NCBI GenBank assembly: GCA_037954235.1
Contig: JBBMOA010000002.1
Coordinates: 2,957,051-3,021,050, forward strand
Direction: 5' to 3'
DNA length: 64,000 nucleotides
From: Aulostomus chinensis
Lineage: Eukaryota > Chordata > Actinopteri > Syngnathiformes > Aulostomidae
Of the stretch, positions 1 to 8,188 are shown in pieces (within the stretch, counting starts at the first letter, position 1; every line of letters begins with the position of its first letter). The position numbers and the translations under genes are program-made. The notes under the pieces were generated by a model. The model did no database searches, was not told the origin of the DNA, and saw only the letters and a list, made by a program, of their open reading frames with translations.

Positions 1-122
1 TTGTCGCTTTCTGTGTCAACACACCATCATAAAACATTGTCTGGTGTGTTTTGTTAACTCATCTAATTTAGTTGTGCCTATGCATGAAAAAGCTGTCATC
101 AGATATGGTCTTACAGGCTTAC

Positions 123-170
123 TATCTGTGATGTACTTTTTATCTTGTGACATAACAGTCTTGCTTTAAA
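123..170 (-). other. Candidate short internal exon
   Basis: Read on the minus strand, a long T-rich stretch ending in ATTTTACAG is followed by 16 open codons and then a good donor, GTAAGC. Only one frame is open. It joins in phase to the candidate exon at 245-372 across a 74-nt intron, short but possible in a compact fish gene. The peptide begins FKARLLCHKIK. I do not recognise the protein, and chance is possible at this length. Confidence 0.25.
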
Positions 171-244
171 CTGTAAAATAAAAAAAAAAAATAAATAAAA
201 AAAAAGGCTGTGACCTGGTACATAAACAGACAAAGATGTCTAAC

Positions 245-372
245 GATGGTTCTCCGTATGGCACATGCCACAGCCATGGCCAGATAAATGCTGTTATTCA
301 CGTTGTTAAAGGGATCTACTAAAATTCGATAGGCTCCATCAATTCTTTTAAAATCAGCCTTGTAATTTTTTG
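245..372 (-). other. Candidate coding exon, unidentified gene
   Basis: On the minus strand a pyrimidine-rich acceptor (TTTGTCTGTCTCTCAG) is followed by an uninterrupted frame containing RIDGAYRILVDPFNN and then a hydrophobic stretch IYLAMAVACAI. The frame stays open into the poly-T tract. Two donors are possible: GTTAGA after position 245, used here because it gives a plausible intron length, or GTCACA after 215. Amino-acid composition looks protein-like, but I cannot name the family. No start or stop is visible, so this would be an internal exon. Confidence 0.35.
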
Positions 373-591
373 CTGAGAGACAGACAAACCAATGAGGGTG
401 AATATATAACCTTCTTGACCAATGTAAAATACTAAGGCGACAAATTATTATAAGAACCTCTAGCCAGACTGGTTTGGTAGCTGATAGTGTTTCAATTTGT
501 TGTGATCAGAATGGTTGCTATTGGTGCCGTATGGTCTCTGAGTCCCTGAGGGAATGGGACATCCTCTGAGACTCCAGATGGCTAGGCCTAC

Positions 592-639
592 CTGGCATAT
601 CTCTCCTTATCCCCACCAGGTATCAGATCATCATCATAC
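592..639 (-). other. Candidate 48-nt exon
   Basis: On the minus strand, CCCTCTCTTTTCTGTAG precedes a 48-nt segment whose single open frame reads YDDDLIPGGDKERYA, and GTAGGC follows as a donor. The acceptor is good. However, its phase does not fit the next candidate exon at 245-372: joining them gives an early stop. One of the two calls, or an intervening boundary, must therefore be wrong. Confidence 0.2.
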
Positions 640-1197
640 CTACAGAAAAGAGAGGGAACAGAATTGAGCACATTGTGAATGTGTACAAATGAAGTACATC
701 TATAATCGCTATATCTATAAATGCTTAACATCATAGTGCATGAGTAGATGATTCAAGGTGGGATGATAACAACATGGGAACACCTTAATACAAAAAAGGA
801 TGCTCATAGTTAGTGTTAAGGGTGTTTTTTGTTCTTCTCTAAACAGGGACATAAGACAACCAAAATCTTGTCATCAGGATTATGTCCATTATTAATCTCT
901 TACCAAGTTGTAAACTGAGGTCTGAGGTTACGGCAGCTTTACAGCAGAGTTGTATGAAAGATGAGGTCAAACAATCAGGCAAGTTCAAAATAATTTTCAT
1001 AAAACCTTTCTGTCTTTTGTGGAAAAAAATTATGTAAGCAACTCAACCCTGATTCATTCCAAAATTCAACTGCTTTTGCTCAAAAATGTATTTTATGTCT
1101 CTGAAGTTACTGCCCTGAGCCATTTTGGCCTGTGTCCACAAAATGCCTTTTTGTGCACTGGCAGTGTCCATTGTCTATGCACTAAAGTTCAGCGATG

Positions 1198-1230
1198 GGA
1201 GAGCTCAGCTCAACTTCAGCTGAGCTCTCC
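1198..1230. repeat. Perfect inverted repeat, 13-bp stem
   Basis: GGAGAGCTCAGCT at 1198-1210 is the exact reverse complement of 1218-1230, separated by the 7-nt loop CAACTTC. It lies in the left flank outside any recognised element. It could be a chance palindrome, a protein-binding site or the relic of a small insertion. Confidence 0.7.
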
Positions 1231-1898
1231 TCATGGTGCTCACAGTTTACACTGAGATTATCATTGTCTCTTCGCTAGCTGACCTATCAGATTAATGGAA
1301 GGCTGGACTTAAATCATCACCAATGGCAGAGAAGAAATTGATCTACGCTGTAACTGACTTTATTTGGTATCAAACATTAAAATAATGCATATTGTGTGCA
1401 AGCAACCATTCACACAATATTCCACTATTACTTCCTTTTTTTTGCCAGACTAAGCTGTTAACAAGATAAAGTGACCATTGCTGGCGTGCAAAGCCCAACT
1501 GGCTAAATCTGTCACGGATACAAAAGGCAGTTCAGTGGTGTTGTTTTCATCCTGTCCAATTAGAGTACGGCAATTTGAGAGATTTTACAGTCCTAAAATC
1601 TGAGCAAGTTCTGGAAATCGGTGTTCATGAAAGCAATGAACATGATGTTAAAGGTTATTGTAACATTTCCTTCCTTCATTCTGATATGTCATAATGAATA
1701 ATAACACTTCCATTTGAGAAGTTTATTGAAGTTATGTCACTGATGTAACAGTGGGAATACATGGTATTATAGCCTGGCGCAAATACATAGCAGGCCAGAA
1801 AGGGCATGAAGCAATGTGCAGCAAGGGTGTGCAATGGCTTTAAAAAAAAGAAAAAACAAACAACAACAGACGACAGTAGCATCCTCAGAATATGCTTT

Positions 1899-2103
1899 AT
1901 TCATAGGGATGTCTGTGTAGGTTCTCATTCATCCAGGTCATCGTAGATCGAAGCGAAGTAAAATCTGGTCAACTGGACGTAAGTTTATCTTGAAGACGTT
2001 TCACCTCTCATCCGAGAGGCTTCTTCAGTTCTGGAGAACTGAAGAGGCTTCTTCAGTTCTGGAGAACTGAAGAAGCCTCTTCAGTTCTGGATTCATAGGG
2101 ATG
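1899..2103. mobile_element. Short dispersed element with 13-bp flanking direct repeats
   Basis: ATTCATAGGGATG occurs at 1899-1911 and again at 2091-2103, bracketing 179 bp of different sequence, which is what a target-site duplication looks like. The insert contains AAGACGTTTCACCTCTCATC followed by AGAGGCTTCTTCAG, a motif I recall as widely dispersed in teleosts and possibly from a Penelope-like retroelement (family uncertain). Its right part is a run of palindromic repeats. It has no coding potential and is probably a truncated copy. Confidence 0.6.
2023..2078. repeat. Two adjacent hairpins, one with a perfect 16-bp stem
   Basis: At 2045-2078 the arm AGGCTTCTTCAGTTCT pairs exactly with its reverse complement across a 2-nt GG loop. 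A related hairpin with a 10-bp perfect core lies at 2023-2044. The same CTTCAGTTCTGG core then recurs at 2079-2090. The pair sits at the right end of the 1912-2090 insertion and probably formed by copying of the element's end. Confidence 0.8.
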
Positions 2104-2121
2104 GGAATTGATAAGATTTTT

Positions 2122-2574
2122 AGGGCCTGAGCCAGAAGGTACTTCTGGGCGAAGACCCTATTATGTTTCGAAGTCAGAGAGACACGAAGTCAGCGCTAAA
2201 AACAGTAAAAACACACACTTAGGAACATCACAGGCCTCTAAAAACATCACAGGGGGGTCCGGGGGGGGAGAGGGGGGTGAGGTCTCCCATTGAAACCTAT
2301 GGTGGCAAAAATTATATCTGAAATTGCTGCGTTTTTTTGGCTATTATTAGGGCCTGAGCCAGAAGGTACTTCTGGGCGAAGACCCTATTATGTTTCGAAG
2401 TCAGAGAGACACGAAGTCAGCGCTAAAAGCAGTAAAAACACACACTTAGGAGCATCACAGGCCTCTAAAAACATCACAGGGGTGTCCGGGGGGGGGGGAC
2501 AGGGGGGTGAGGTCTCCCATTGAAAACAATGGTGGCACAAATTGTATCTAAAATTGCTTCGTTTTTTTCTTATT
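2122..2574 (+). repeat. Two tandem A modules (first in the array)
   Basis: Copies at 2122-2348 and 2349-2574. The first follows a T5 run, so this is the array's left boundary with the flank. Both contain GTTTCGAAGTCAGAGAGACA, the G-run segment and the ending TTTTTTTGGCTATT or TTTTTCTTATT. The second leads directly into a B unit. Confidence 0.85.
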
Positions 2575-3796
2575 AGGGCCTGAGCCAGTCCCTGGCGAAG
2601 ACCCTATTATGTTTCGAAGTCACACTCGCCACTTCAAAAGTAAATTTGACCCCCTAAACATGCATGAAAACTCACCAAATTTGGTAAGCACATCAGGTGC
2701 GGCGAAAAATTCGATAATTAAAAAAAAAAGAGGCGCTCTACTCAATAGCGCCACCTACATACACAAAAATCCACGCCACAGACTGTAGGAATGTCCTACA
2801 GACATGGGACGAACACCATTGAACTCGTCTCATCAAGACGGATAAATCATACACTCACACCCCTGACCTAACTGTAACAGGATGTCCACAATTTGGACAC
2901 GAATGTCTAATTTTGGACAATTTTGCGCCCCGAACAAAATCTATCTCCTCCTGAACCGTAAATGCCAGGGCTTCCAAACTTTCACACATTACTCTCCCAA
3001 CTGTGCTCTTCAAAAATCTTTAAAGGCTAATATACTACGCGCTCGGTTTGGATTTTATGAGCCGTCAAAGTGGGGGAGACACTTTTCGCCTTACAATGGA
3101 AGTCTATGGGGAGAGCGTGTCCTCTCAGGGTACATACTCTCAAACAAATGCTTCTCACATCTACACCATACATTCCACAGCTTTTAAAAACACACCACTG
3201 TATTCCTGACAAAAATCCCTACAAAAATATGGTATTTTGTGTGACTTTTGACCAACGTATGCCGACTTATTCACCTTTTACACACTACATTTCTCTGAAT
3301 CCTCCACTCTCTCCACTCCAGCACAGATCAGACACAGTGCAGCGGGGGAGGGGTTCTTAAAGGGCCAGCTGGCAGCTCTGCTCTCAGCTCTGCTCTCCAC
3401 TCTGACAGAGATGGCAGAGAGCGAGCAGAGAAGGGAGGGGCTCTTAAAGGGCCGGCTCTCAGCTCTGCTCTCAGCTCTGCTCTCCACTCTGACAGAGATG
3501 GCAGAGAGCGAGCAGAGAAGGGAGGGGCTCTTAAAGGGCCAGCTGGCAGCTCTGCTCTCAGCTCTGCTCTCAGCTCTGACACAGACAGCAGAGAGCGAGC
3601 AGAGAAGGGAGGGGCTGTTAAAGGGCCGGCTCTCAGCTCTGCAGTCACACTGTGCAGCGCACTGAGGCTCGTATCTCCTAAACTACAAGGCCTAGGGATT
3701 TGCCGATTACACCGTTGGATTCGGGCCGGTGTCAAGGACGCGGCCGTAGGCCGCGCGGGGGCTCAGGCCCTAACAACGCTGCTTGCAGCTTTAATT
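2575..3796 (+). mobile_element. B unit with expanded 87-bp minisatellite (1222 bp)
   Basis: The 5' end is the B variant AGGGCCTGAGCCAGTCCCTG, then the shared body and a type-1 3' end (GCGGCC/GTA/GGCCGC hairpin). It is 174 bp longer than the B unit at 7141, exactly two extra 87-bp repeats. It has only one copy of the 257-bp internal repeat. Around 3010 it carries CTCTTCAAAAATCTTTAAAG where most units have CTGATTAAAAG, a variant shared with the B unit at 13500. Confidence 0.85.
3330..3655 (+). repeat. 87-bp minisatellite, four copies
   Basis: CTTAAAGGGCC (or CTGTTAAAGGGCC) recurs at 3356, 3443, 3530 and 3617, spaced exactly 87 bp. Each repeat contains CTCTGCTCTCAGCTCTG and GAGCGAGCAGAGAAGGGAGG. 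Other complete units have one or two copies. Because 87 is a multiple of 3, the repeat keeps frames open on both strands (84 codons +, 135 codons -). These are repeat artefacts rather than genes. Confidence 0.9.
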
Positions 3797-5320
3797 AGGG
3801 CCTGAGCCAGAAGGTACTTCTGGCGAAGACCCTATTATGTTTGCTCGGCAGAGCAACACATTAGCAGCACTAAAAACACTAAAAACACACACTAAACAGT
3901 GTCCCAGGCCCCCCCAACACCCATGAGGCAACTGGGCCAGACGGCCCGGAGCCAGTTTTCACATACACACCCATTCAAAACCTGGTATTATACTGTTCTT
4001 GCTCTCAATGAGTGCGCGCTATATGCGCATAATGCGCATAACGCGCATAATCTAATTTGACCCCCTGAACATGCATGAAATTCGCTGAAATTTGGCACAA
4101 TCGTTCGGTATGTCTCAACATTCACTAATCAAAAACAAAAACGCCACTAAAGTCTATAGCGCCACCTAGGGAGCCACACAAAAAAAAGATAATTTTTTTT
4201 AATTTCGCGCGCTATAACTCCTCACACAAAACTCCCACAGACATGGGACCAACACCGTTGGACTCGTCTCATCAAGACGAACAATTCTTACACTCTGACC
4301 CCTCACCTATCTCCAACAGAATGTCCACAAATTGGACAAAACTGTCAAAATCAGGACTTTTTTTACTCCCCGAACAAAATCTATCTCCTCCTAAACCGTA
4401 AATGCCAGGGCTTCCAAACTTTCACACATTACTCTCCCAACTGTGCTGATTAAAAGTTCAGTAAGAATAATATACTACGCGCTCGGTTTGGATTTTATAA
4501 GCTCTCAAAGTGGGGGAGACACGTTTCACGCTTACAATGGAAGTCTATGGGGGGAGCGTGTCCTCTCAGGGTACATACTCTCAAACAAATGCTTCTCACG
4601 TCTATACCATATATCGCACAGCTTTTAAAAACATATCACTGTATTCCTGACAAAAATCCCTACAAAAATATGGTATTTTGTGTTACTTTTGACCAACGTA
4701 GGCCGAGTTATTCAGCTTTTACACACTACATTTCTTTTAATCCTCCACTCTCTCCACTCTAGCACAGATCAAAGAAAGTGCAGCGGGGGAGGGGTTTTTA
4801 ATGAGCCAGCTGGCAGCTCTGCTCTCAGCTCTGCTCTCAGCTCTGACAGACATGGCAGAGATTTGTTTACTGTAGTCATGGAAACCAGAATTGTAGCTTC
4901 TCTGCCCTCATGTACATACTCTCAAACAAACACTTGTCGCTTCTAAATTAAAACACTCACACATTCAAAAAGCACACCATTGAATTCCTGAGAAAAAACT
5001 CTACGCACTGATGTCTTTACATTCCACTTTTGACCCATATATGCAGAGTTATGACTGTGTTTCACAGTTAAACTGCCAAATCCTCCTCTGCTCTCCACTC
5101 TGACACAGATGGCAGAGAGCGAGCAGAGAAGGGAGGGGCTCTTAAAGGGCCGGCTCTCAGCTCTGCACTCACACTGTGCAGCGCACTGAGGCTCATATCT
5201 CCTAAACTACAAGGCCTAGGGATTTGCCGATTACACCGTTGGATTCGGGCCGGTGTCAAGGACGCGGCCGTAGGCCGCGCGGGGGCTCAGGCCCTAACAA
5301 CGCTGCTTGCAGCTTTAATT
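3797..5320 (+). mobile_element. C unit (1524 bp), last before the interruption
   Basis: The C-type 5' end has the hairpin TTGCTC/GGCA/GAGCAA at 3841-3856, and the CGCATAA palindromic repeats follow at 4013-4050. Two copies of the 257-bp internal repeat and a type-1 3' end are present. I found no difference from the C units at 8189 and 28331 in the stretches I compared. Its 3' end adjoins non-array DNA at 5321. Confidence 0.87.
4013..4050 (+). repeat. C-specific 9-bp palindromic repeats
   Basis: A short tandem tract of TATGCGCATAA-like 9-mers, each containing the palindrome TGCGCA (one degenerate to CGCGCA). It is present in all eight C units at the same place. The C unit at 18852 has one more copy, accounting for its 9-bp extra length. 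The units at 10595 and 30737 share a TTCGCATAA variant. Confidence 0.85.
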
Positions 5321-5436
5321 GATATTTATTGTTGTTGTTGTTATTTATAGTTGTTGTGAGTCACTGTCTGTCACATTATTGCTGTTGGTCTCTTATGAAT
5401 GTTTTATAAATGTATTCTGTATGTATTTTTGCCTGT

Positions 5437-5580
5437 TGTCTCTCCTCTCAGCCCCCTCCCTCTTTGTCTCTCTCTCTCTCTCTGTATCTCTCTCCTCTTC
5501 TCCCACTGCCCCCGCCCCTCACCCCCAAGTCTATCTCCCCTCTCCACCCCAGCCCCATCTCTCTCCCTCTCCCTCTCAAC
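5437..5580 (+). repeat. CT-rich low-complexity tract
   Basis: About 140 bp almost purely C and T, with (TC)n near 5466-5482 and CCCTCTCC-like repeats further on. The long overlapping frames here on both strands come from base composition and are not genes. Confidence 0.85.
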
Positions 5581-5730
5581 CCCAACCGGTCCAGGCAGGT
5601 GGCCGCCCACTTTGAGCCTGGTTCTGCCTGAGGTTTCTTCCTGTAAAAGGGAGTTTTTCCTCACCACCGTCGCCAAGTGCTTGCTCATGTGGGAATGTTG
5701 GGTTTCTTTCACTAAACTTGTAAATAGTTT
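5581..5730 (+). mobile_element. Fragment of a dispersed teleost retroelement-like sequence
   Basis: The segment around GAGGTTTCTTCCTGTAAAAG, GGGAGTTTTTCCTCACC and GTCGCCAAGTGCTTGCTCAT matches, from memory, a sequence found very widely in teleost introns and intergenic DNA, usually within a retroelement 3' region. It diverges from what I remember after GTTGGGTTTCT, so this is a fragment. The exact family is not determined. Confidence 0.5.
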
Positions 5731-6136
5731 CATTGAACCCCAACGGGGAGAAATTTCATTGAAGTTCTAAATTACTTTATGTTCACTGTATGTTCTAAAT
5801 GCATTTTTATTTGACTTCAGATTTATAATTTCCATTTTGTTACACATGCAGTGACTGTCTCTAATTGACCTTTTGTTCAAATTAATCAGTTAATAAATTC
5901 CCATGTTCACCGCAGCTGATGTCTGTCTTTTATTGTCACAATAACTGTACATGGACAATGAATGTTGAACTTTCTAATCCACAGTCAAATGTCCTGTTTT
6001 CAATGCTGTATTTTGCCACATTCATGCTTGATGATATTCAGCAACTTAACTGGAAGAACCACAGTAAAGTGACAGCCAACAGGTAGCACAGACAATGATG
6101 AACACAAGGGTCAATATGAAGCTGTCACATCTGCAG

Positions 6137-6280
6137 TCACACTTTGGGTCCAACTGGAGCTTCTACCTCCTCAACTTCAACTGTCACCACTTTGACACCA
6201 ACATGGATGGAGGAGCACTTCTCCATCACCCTGGGATTGATGATGTCATTCAACACCTTCACTAGGAGAAGCACATCAAA
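6137..6280 (-). other. Candidate terminal exon of a captured gene fragment
   Basis: On the minus strand a long pyrimidine tract ending TCCTCCCTTTGTCTAAG precedes 47 open codons and a TGA. The peptide starts FDVLLLVKVLNDIINPRV and ends VEEVEAPVGPKV. Codon first positions are strongly purine-biased, typical of coding sequence. The opposite strand is also open for about 49 codons (6116-6265), so strand is not certain. No family recognised, and no upstream exon identified. Confidence 0.35.
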
Positions 6281-6380
6281 CTTAGACAAAGGGAGGACAG
6301 AAGATGACAGGCAGACGGATCAATGCTGTCAGCTCAGCACTTGGAGTCACAACTGAAAAAGATGGTCTAAAATATTACTA

Positions 6381-6924
6381 TTGGCCAACATATGGAGAGT
6401 TAATGACTGTTTTTCACAGTAAAACTGGCAGAATCCTCCTCTGCCCTTCAGTCTAATACAGATGGTAGAGATTTGTTATCTGTTGTCATGGAAACAGAAA
6501 GGGGAGCATCTCTGCTCTCATGGTACATACTATCAGACAAACACTTCTAGCTTGTACATTAAAACACCCACACCTTCAAAAAACACATTATTGAATTCCT
6601 GAGAAAAAACTCTACGCACTGATGTCTTTACTTTCAACTTTTGACCCACATATGCTGAGTTATGACTGGCTTTCACAGTAAAACTGTCAAATCCTCCTCT
6701 GCTCTCCACTCTGACACAGATGGCAGAGAGCGAGCAGAGAAGGGAGGGGCTCTTAAAGGGCCGGCTCTCAACTCTGCAGTCACGCTGTGCAGCGAACTGA
6801 GGCTCGTATCTCCTAAACTACAAGGCCGAGGGATTTGCCGATTACACCGTTGGATTGGGGCCGGCGATCCGGCCGCGGTTAGGCGGGGGCTCAGGCCCTA
6901 ACAACGCTGCTTGCAGCTTTAATT
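6381..6924 (+). mobile_element. Partial D-type body and 3' end
   Basis: The array resumes inside the body at GGCCAACATATGGAGAGTTAATGAC and continues through an internal repeat copy, the minisatellite segment and a type-2 3' end (GGCCGG/CGAT/CCGGCC at 6859-6874). The first about 150 bp is more diverged from other units than usual (for example CTGCCCTTCAGTCTAATACAG), so it may be older. Confidence 0.8.
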
Positions 6925-7140
6925 AGGGCCTGAGCCAGAAGGTACTTCTGGGCGAAGACCCTATTATGTTTCGAAGTCAGAGAGACACGAAGTCAGCGCT
7001 AAAAGCAGTAAAAACACACACTTAGGAGCATCACAGGCCTCTAAAAACATCACAGGGGGGTCCGGGGGGGGACAGGGGGGTGAGGTCCCCCATTGAAACC
7101 TATGGTGGCAAAAATTATATCTGAAATTGCTCCGTTTTTT
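6925..7140 (+). repeat. Solo A module
   Basis: Single A module ending GCTCCGTTTTTT and leading straight into a B unit. It is the first module of the 4.9-kb block repeated at 27067. Confidence 0.87.
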
Positions 7141-7297
7141 AGGGCCTGAGCCAGTCCCTGGCGAAGACCCTATTATGTTTCGAAGTCACACTCGCCACTT
7201 CAAAAGTAAATTTGACCCCCTAAACATGCATGAAAACTCACCAAATTTGGTAAGCACATCGGGTGCGGCAAAAAATTCGATAATTAAAAAAAAAAGA

Positions 7298-7465
7298 GGC
7301 GCTCTACTCAATAGCGCCACCTACATACACAAAAAACCACGCCACAGACTGTAGGAATGTCCTACAGACATGGGACAAACACCATTGAACTCGTCTCATC
7401 AAGACGGATAAATCATACACTCACACCCCTGACCTAACTGTAACAGGATGTCCACAATTTGGACA
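7298..7465 (+). other. Cluster of stem-loops in the B body
   Basis: Four perfect stems in 168 bp: GGCGCT/AGCGCC (7298-7318), CTGTAGGA/TCCTACAG with an ATG loop (7349-7367), CGTCT/AGACG (7392-7406) and TGTCCA/TGGACA (7449-7465). The last two recur in C and D bodies; the 8-bp stem is B-specific. In C and D its place is taken by a GTCCCA/TGGGAC stem. They could fold in RNA or in single-stranded DNA. Confidence 0.6.
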
Positions 7466-8151
7466 CGAATGTCTAATTTTGGACAATTTTGCGCCCCGAA
7501 CAAAATCTATCTCCTCCTAAAGCGTAAATGCCAGGGCTTCCAAACTTTCACACATTACTCTCCCAACTGTGCTGATTAAAAGTTGTTCAAGGTTAATATA
7601 CTACGCGCTCGGTTTGGATTTTATGAGCCGTCAAAGTGGGGGAGACACTTTTCGCCTTACAATGGAAGTCTATGGGGAGAGCGTGTCCTCTCAGGGTACA
7701 TACTCTCAAACAAATGCTTCTCACATCTACACCATACATTCCACAGCTTTTAAAAACACACCACTGTATTCCTGACAAAAATCCCTACAAAAATATGGTA
7801 TTTTGTGTGACTTTTGACCAACGTATGCCGACTTATTCACCTTTTACACACTACATTTCTCTGAATCCTCCACTCTCTCCACTCTAGCACAGATCAGACA
7901 CAGTGCAGCGGGGGAGGGGTTCTTAAAGGGCCAGCTGGCAGCTCTGCTCTCAGCTCTGCTCTCAGCTCTGACAGAGATGGCAGAGAGCGAGCAGAGAAGG
8001 GAGGGGCTCTTAAAGGGCCGGCTCTCAGCTCTGCACTCACACTGTGCAGCGCACTGAGGCTCGTATCTCCTCAACTACAAGGCCTAGGGATTTGCCGATT
8101 ACACCGTTGGATTGGGGCCGGTGTCAAGGACGCGGCCGTAGGCCGCGCGGG

Positions 8152-8188
8152 GGCTCAGGCCCTAACAACGCTGCTTGCAGCTTTAATT
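8152..8188 (+). other. Element 3' terminus (reference)
   Basis: GGCTCAGGCCCT (8152-8163) is the exact inverse of the 5' 12-mer. After AACAAC comes a hairpin GCTGC/TT/GCAGC (8170-8181), then TTTAATT, after which the next module begins. This arrangement is present at all 41 ends located. Asymmetric inverted repeats with a short 3' hairpin are typical of Helentron/HINE elements. Confidence 0.7.

Larger units (their letters stand above)
1..1898. other. Left flank, single-copy-like DNA
   Basis: AT-rich sequence with no similarity to the array that follows. It holds an A-rich tract at about 177-205, a 13-bp-stem palindrome at 1198-1230, and several splice-site-like signals on the minus strand, annotated separately. 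The longest plus-strand frame, 78 codons at 1019-1255, runs through the palindrome and does not look like a conserved protein. I see no promoter, RNA gene or recognisable transposon between about 640 and 1898. Confidence 0.6.
5321..6380. other. Non-array DNA interrupting the array
   Basis: About 1.06 kb with no similarity to the modules. The left joint follows a complete 3' end (GCTTTAATT then GATATTTATTGTTGTTG). The right joint enters a body module mid-way at about 6381. No flanking direct repeat was found, so this does not look like a clean insertion. It could be the original locus between two array blocks or DNA captured by recombination. Confidence 0.7.
7141..8188 (+). mobile_element. B unit (1048 bp), reference copy
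   Basis: Complete unit: AGGGCCTGAGCCAGTCCCTG at the left; a cluster of four strong stem-loops at 7298-7465; one 257-bp repeat copy; two 87-bp repeats; type-1 3' hairpin at 8132-8146; inverted terminal copy at 8152-8163; tail hairpin at 8170-8181. The counterpart at 27283 has the same length and matched in every stretch compared. Open frames inside are under 85 codons and look non-coding. Confidence 0.88.

Noticed and set aside
1019..1255. 78-codon plus-strand frame in the left flank as a gene
   Set aside because: It reads through a perfect 13-bp-stem palindrome, has no recognisable motif, and its length is expected by chance.
2122..2348. A module as a tRNA-derived SINE with a Pol III promoter
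   Set aside because: GTTTCGAAGTC resembles a B box only weakly, no A box of acceptable quality lies at the right distance, and the modules end in a T run or (ATT)n instead of a SINE tail.
3328..3735. 135-codon minus-strand frame with an AELRAGPLRAPPFSARSLP repeat, as a repetitive protein
   Set aside because: Produced by the 87-bp minisatellite, whose period is divisible by 3. The opposite strand is open too, and the frame shrinks or breaks in other units.
5399..5770. Overlapping frames of 98-123 codons on both strands in the CT-rich tract
   Set aside because: Low-complexity Ser/Pro/Leu or Arg/Glu/Gly composition caused by the CT-rich sequence; no sign of coding constraint.
6925..8188. A cut-and-paste DNA transposon with 12-14 bp terminal inverted repeats and TTA/TAA target duplication
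   Set aside because: The inverted copy at the right is always followed by the same conserved hairpin tail, so it is subterminal, not the end of the element. The apparent TTA/TAA comes from the ATT-rich joints.
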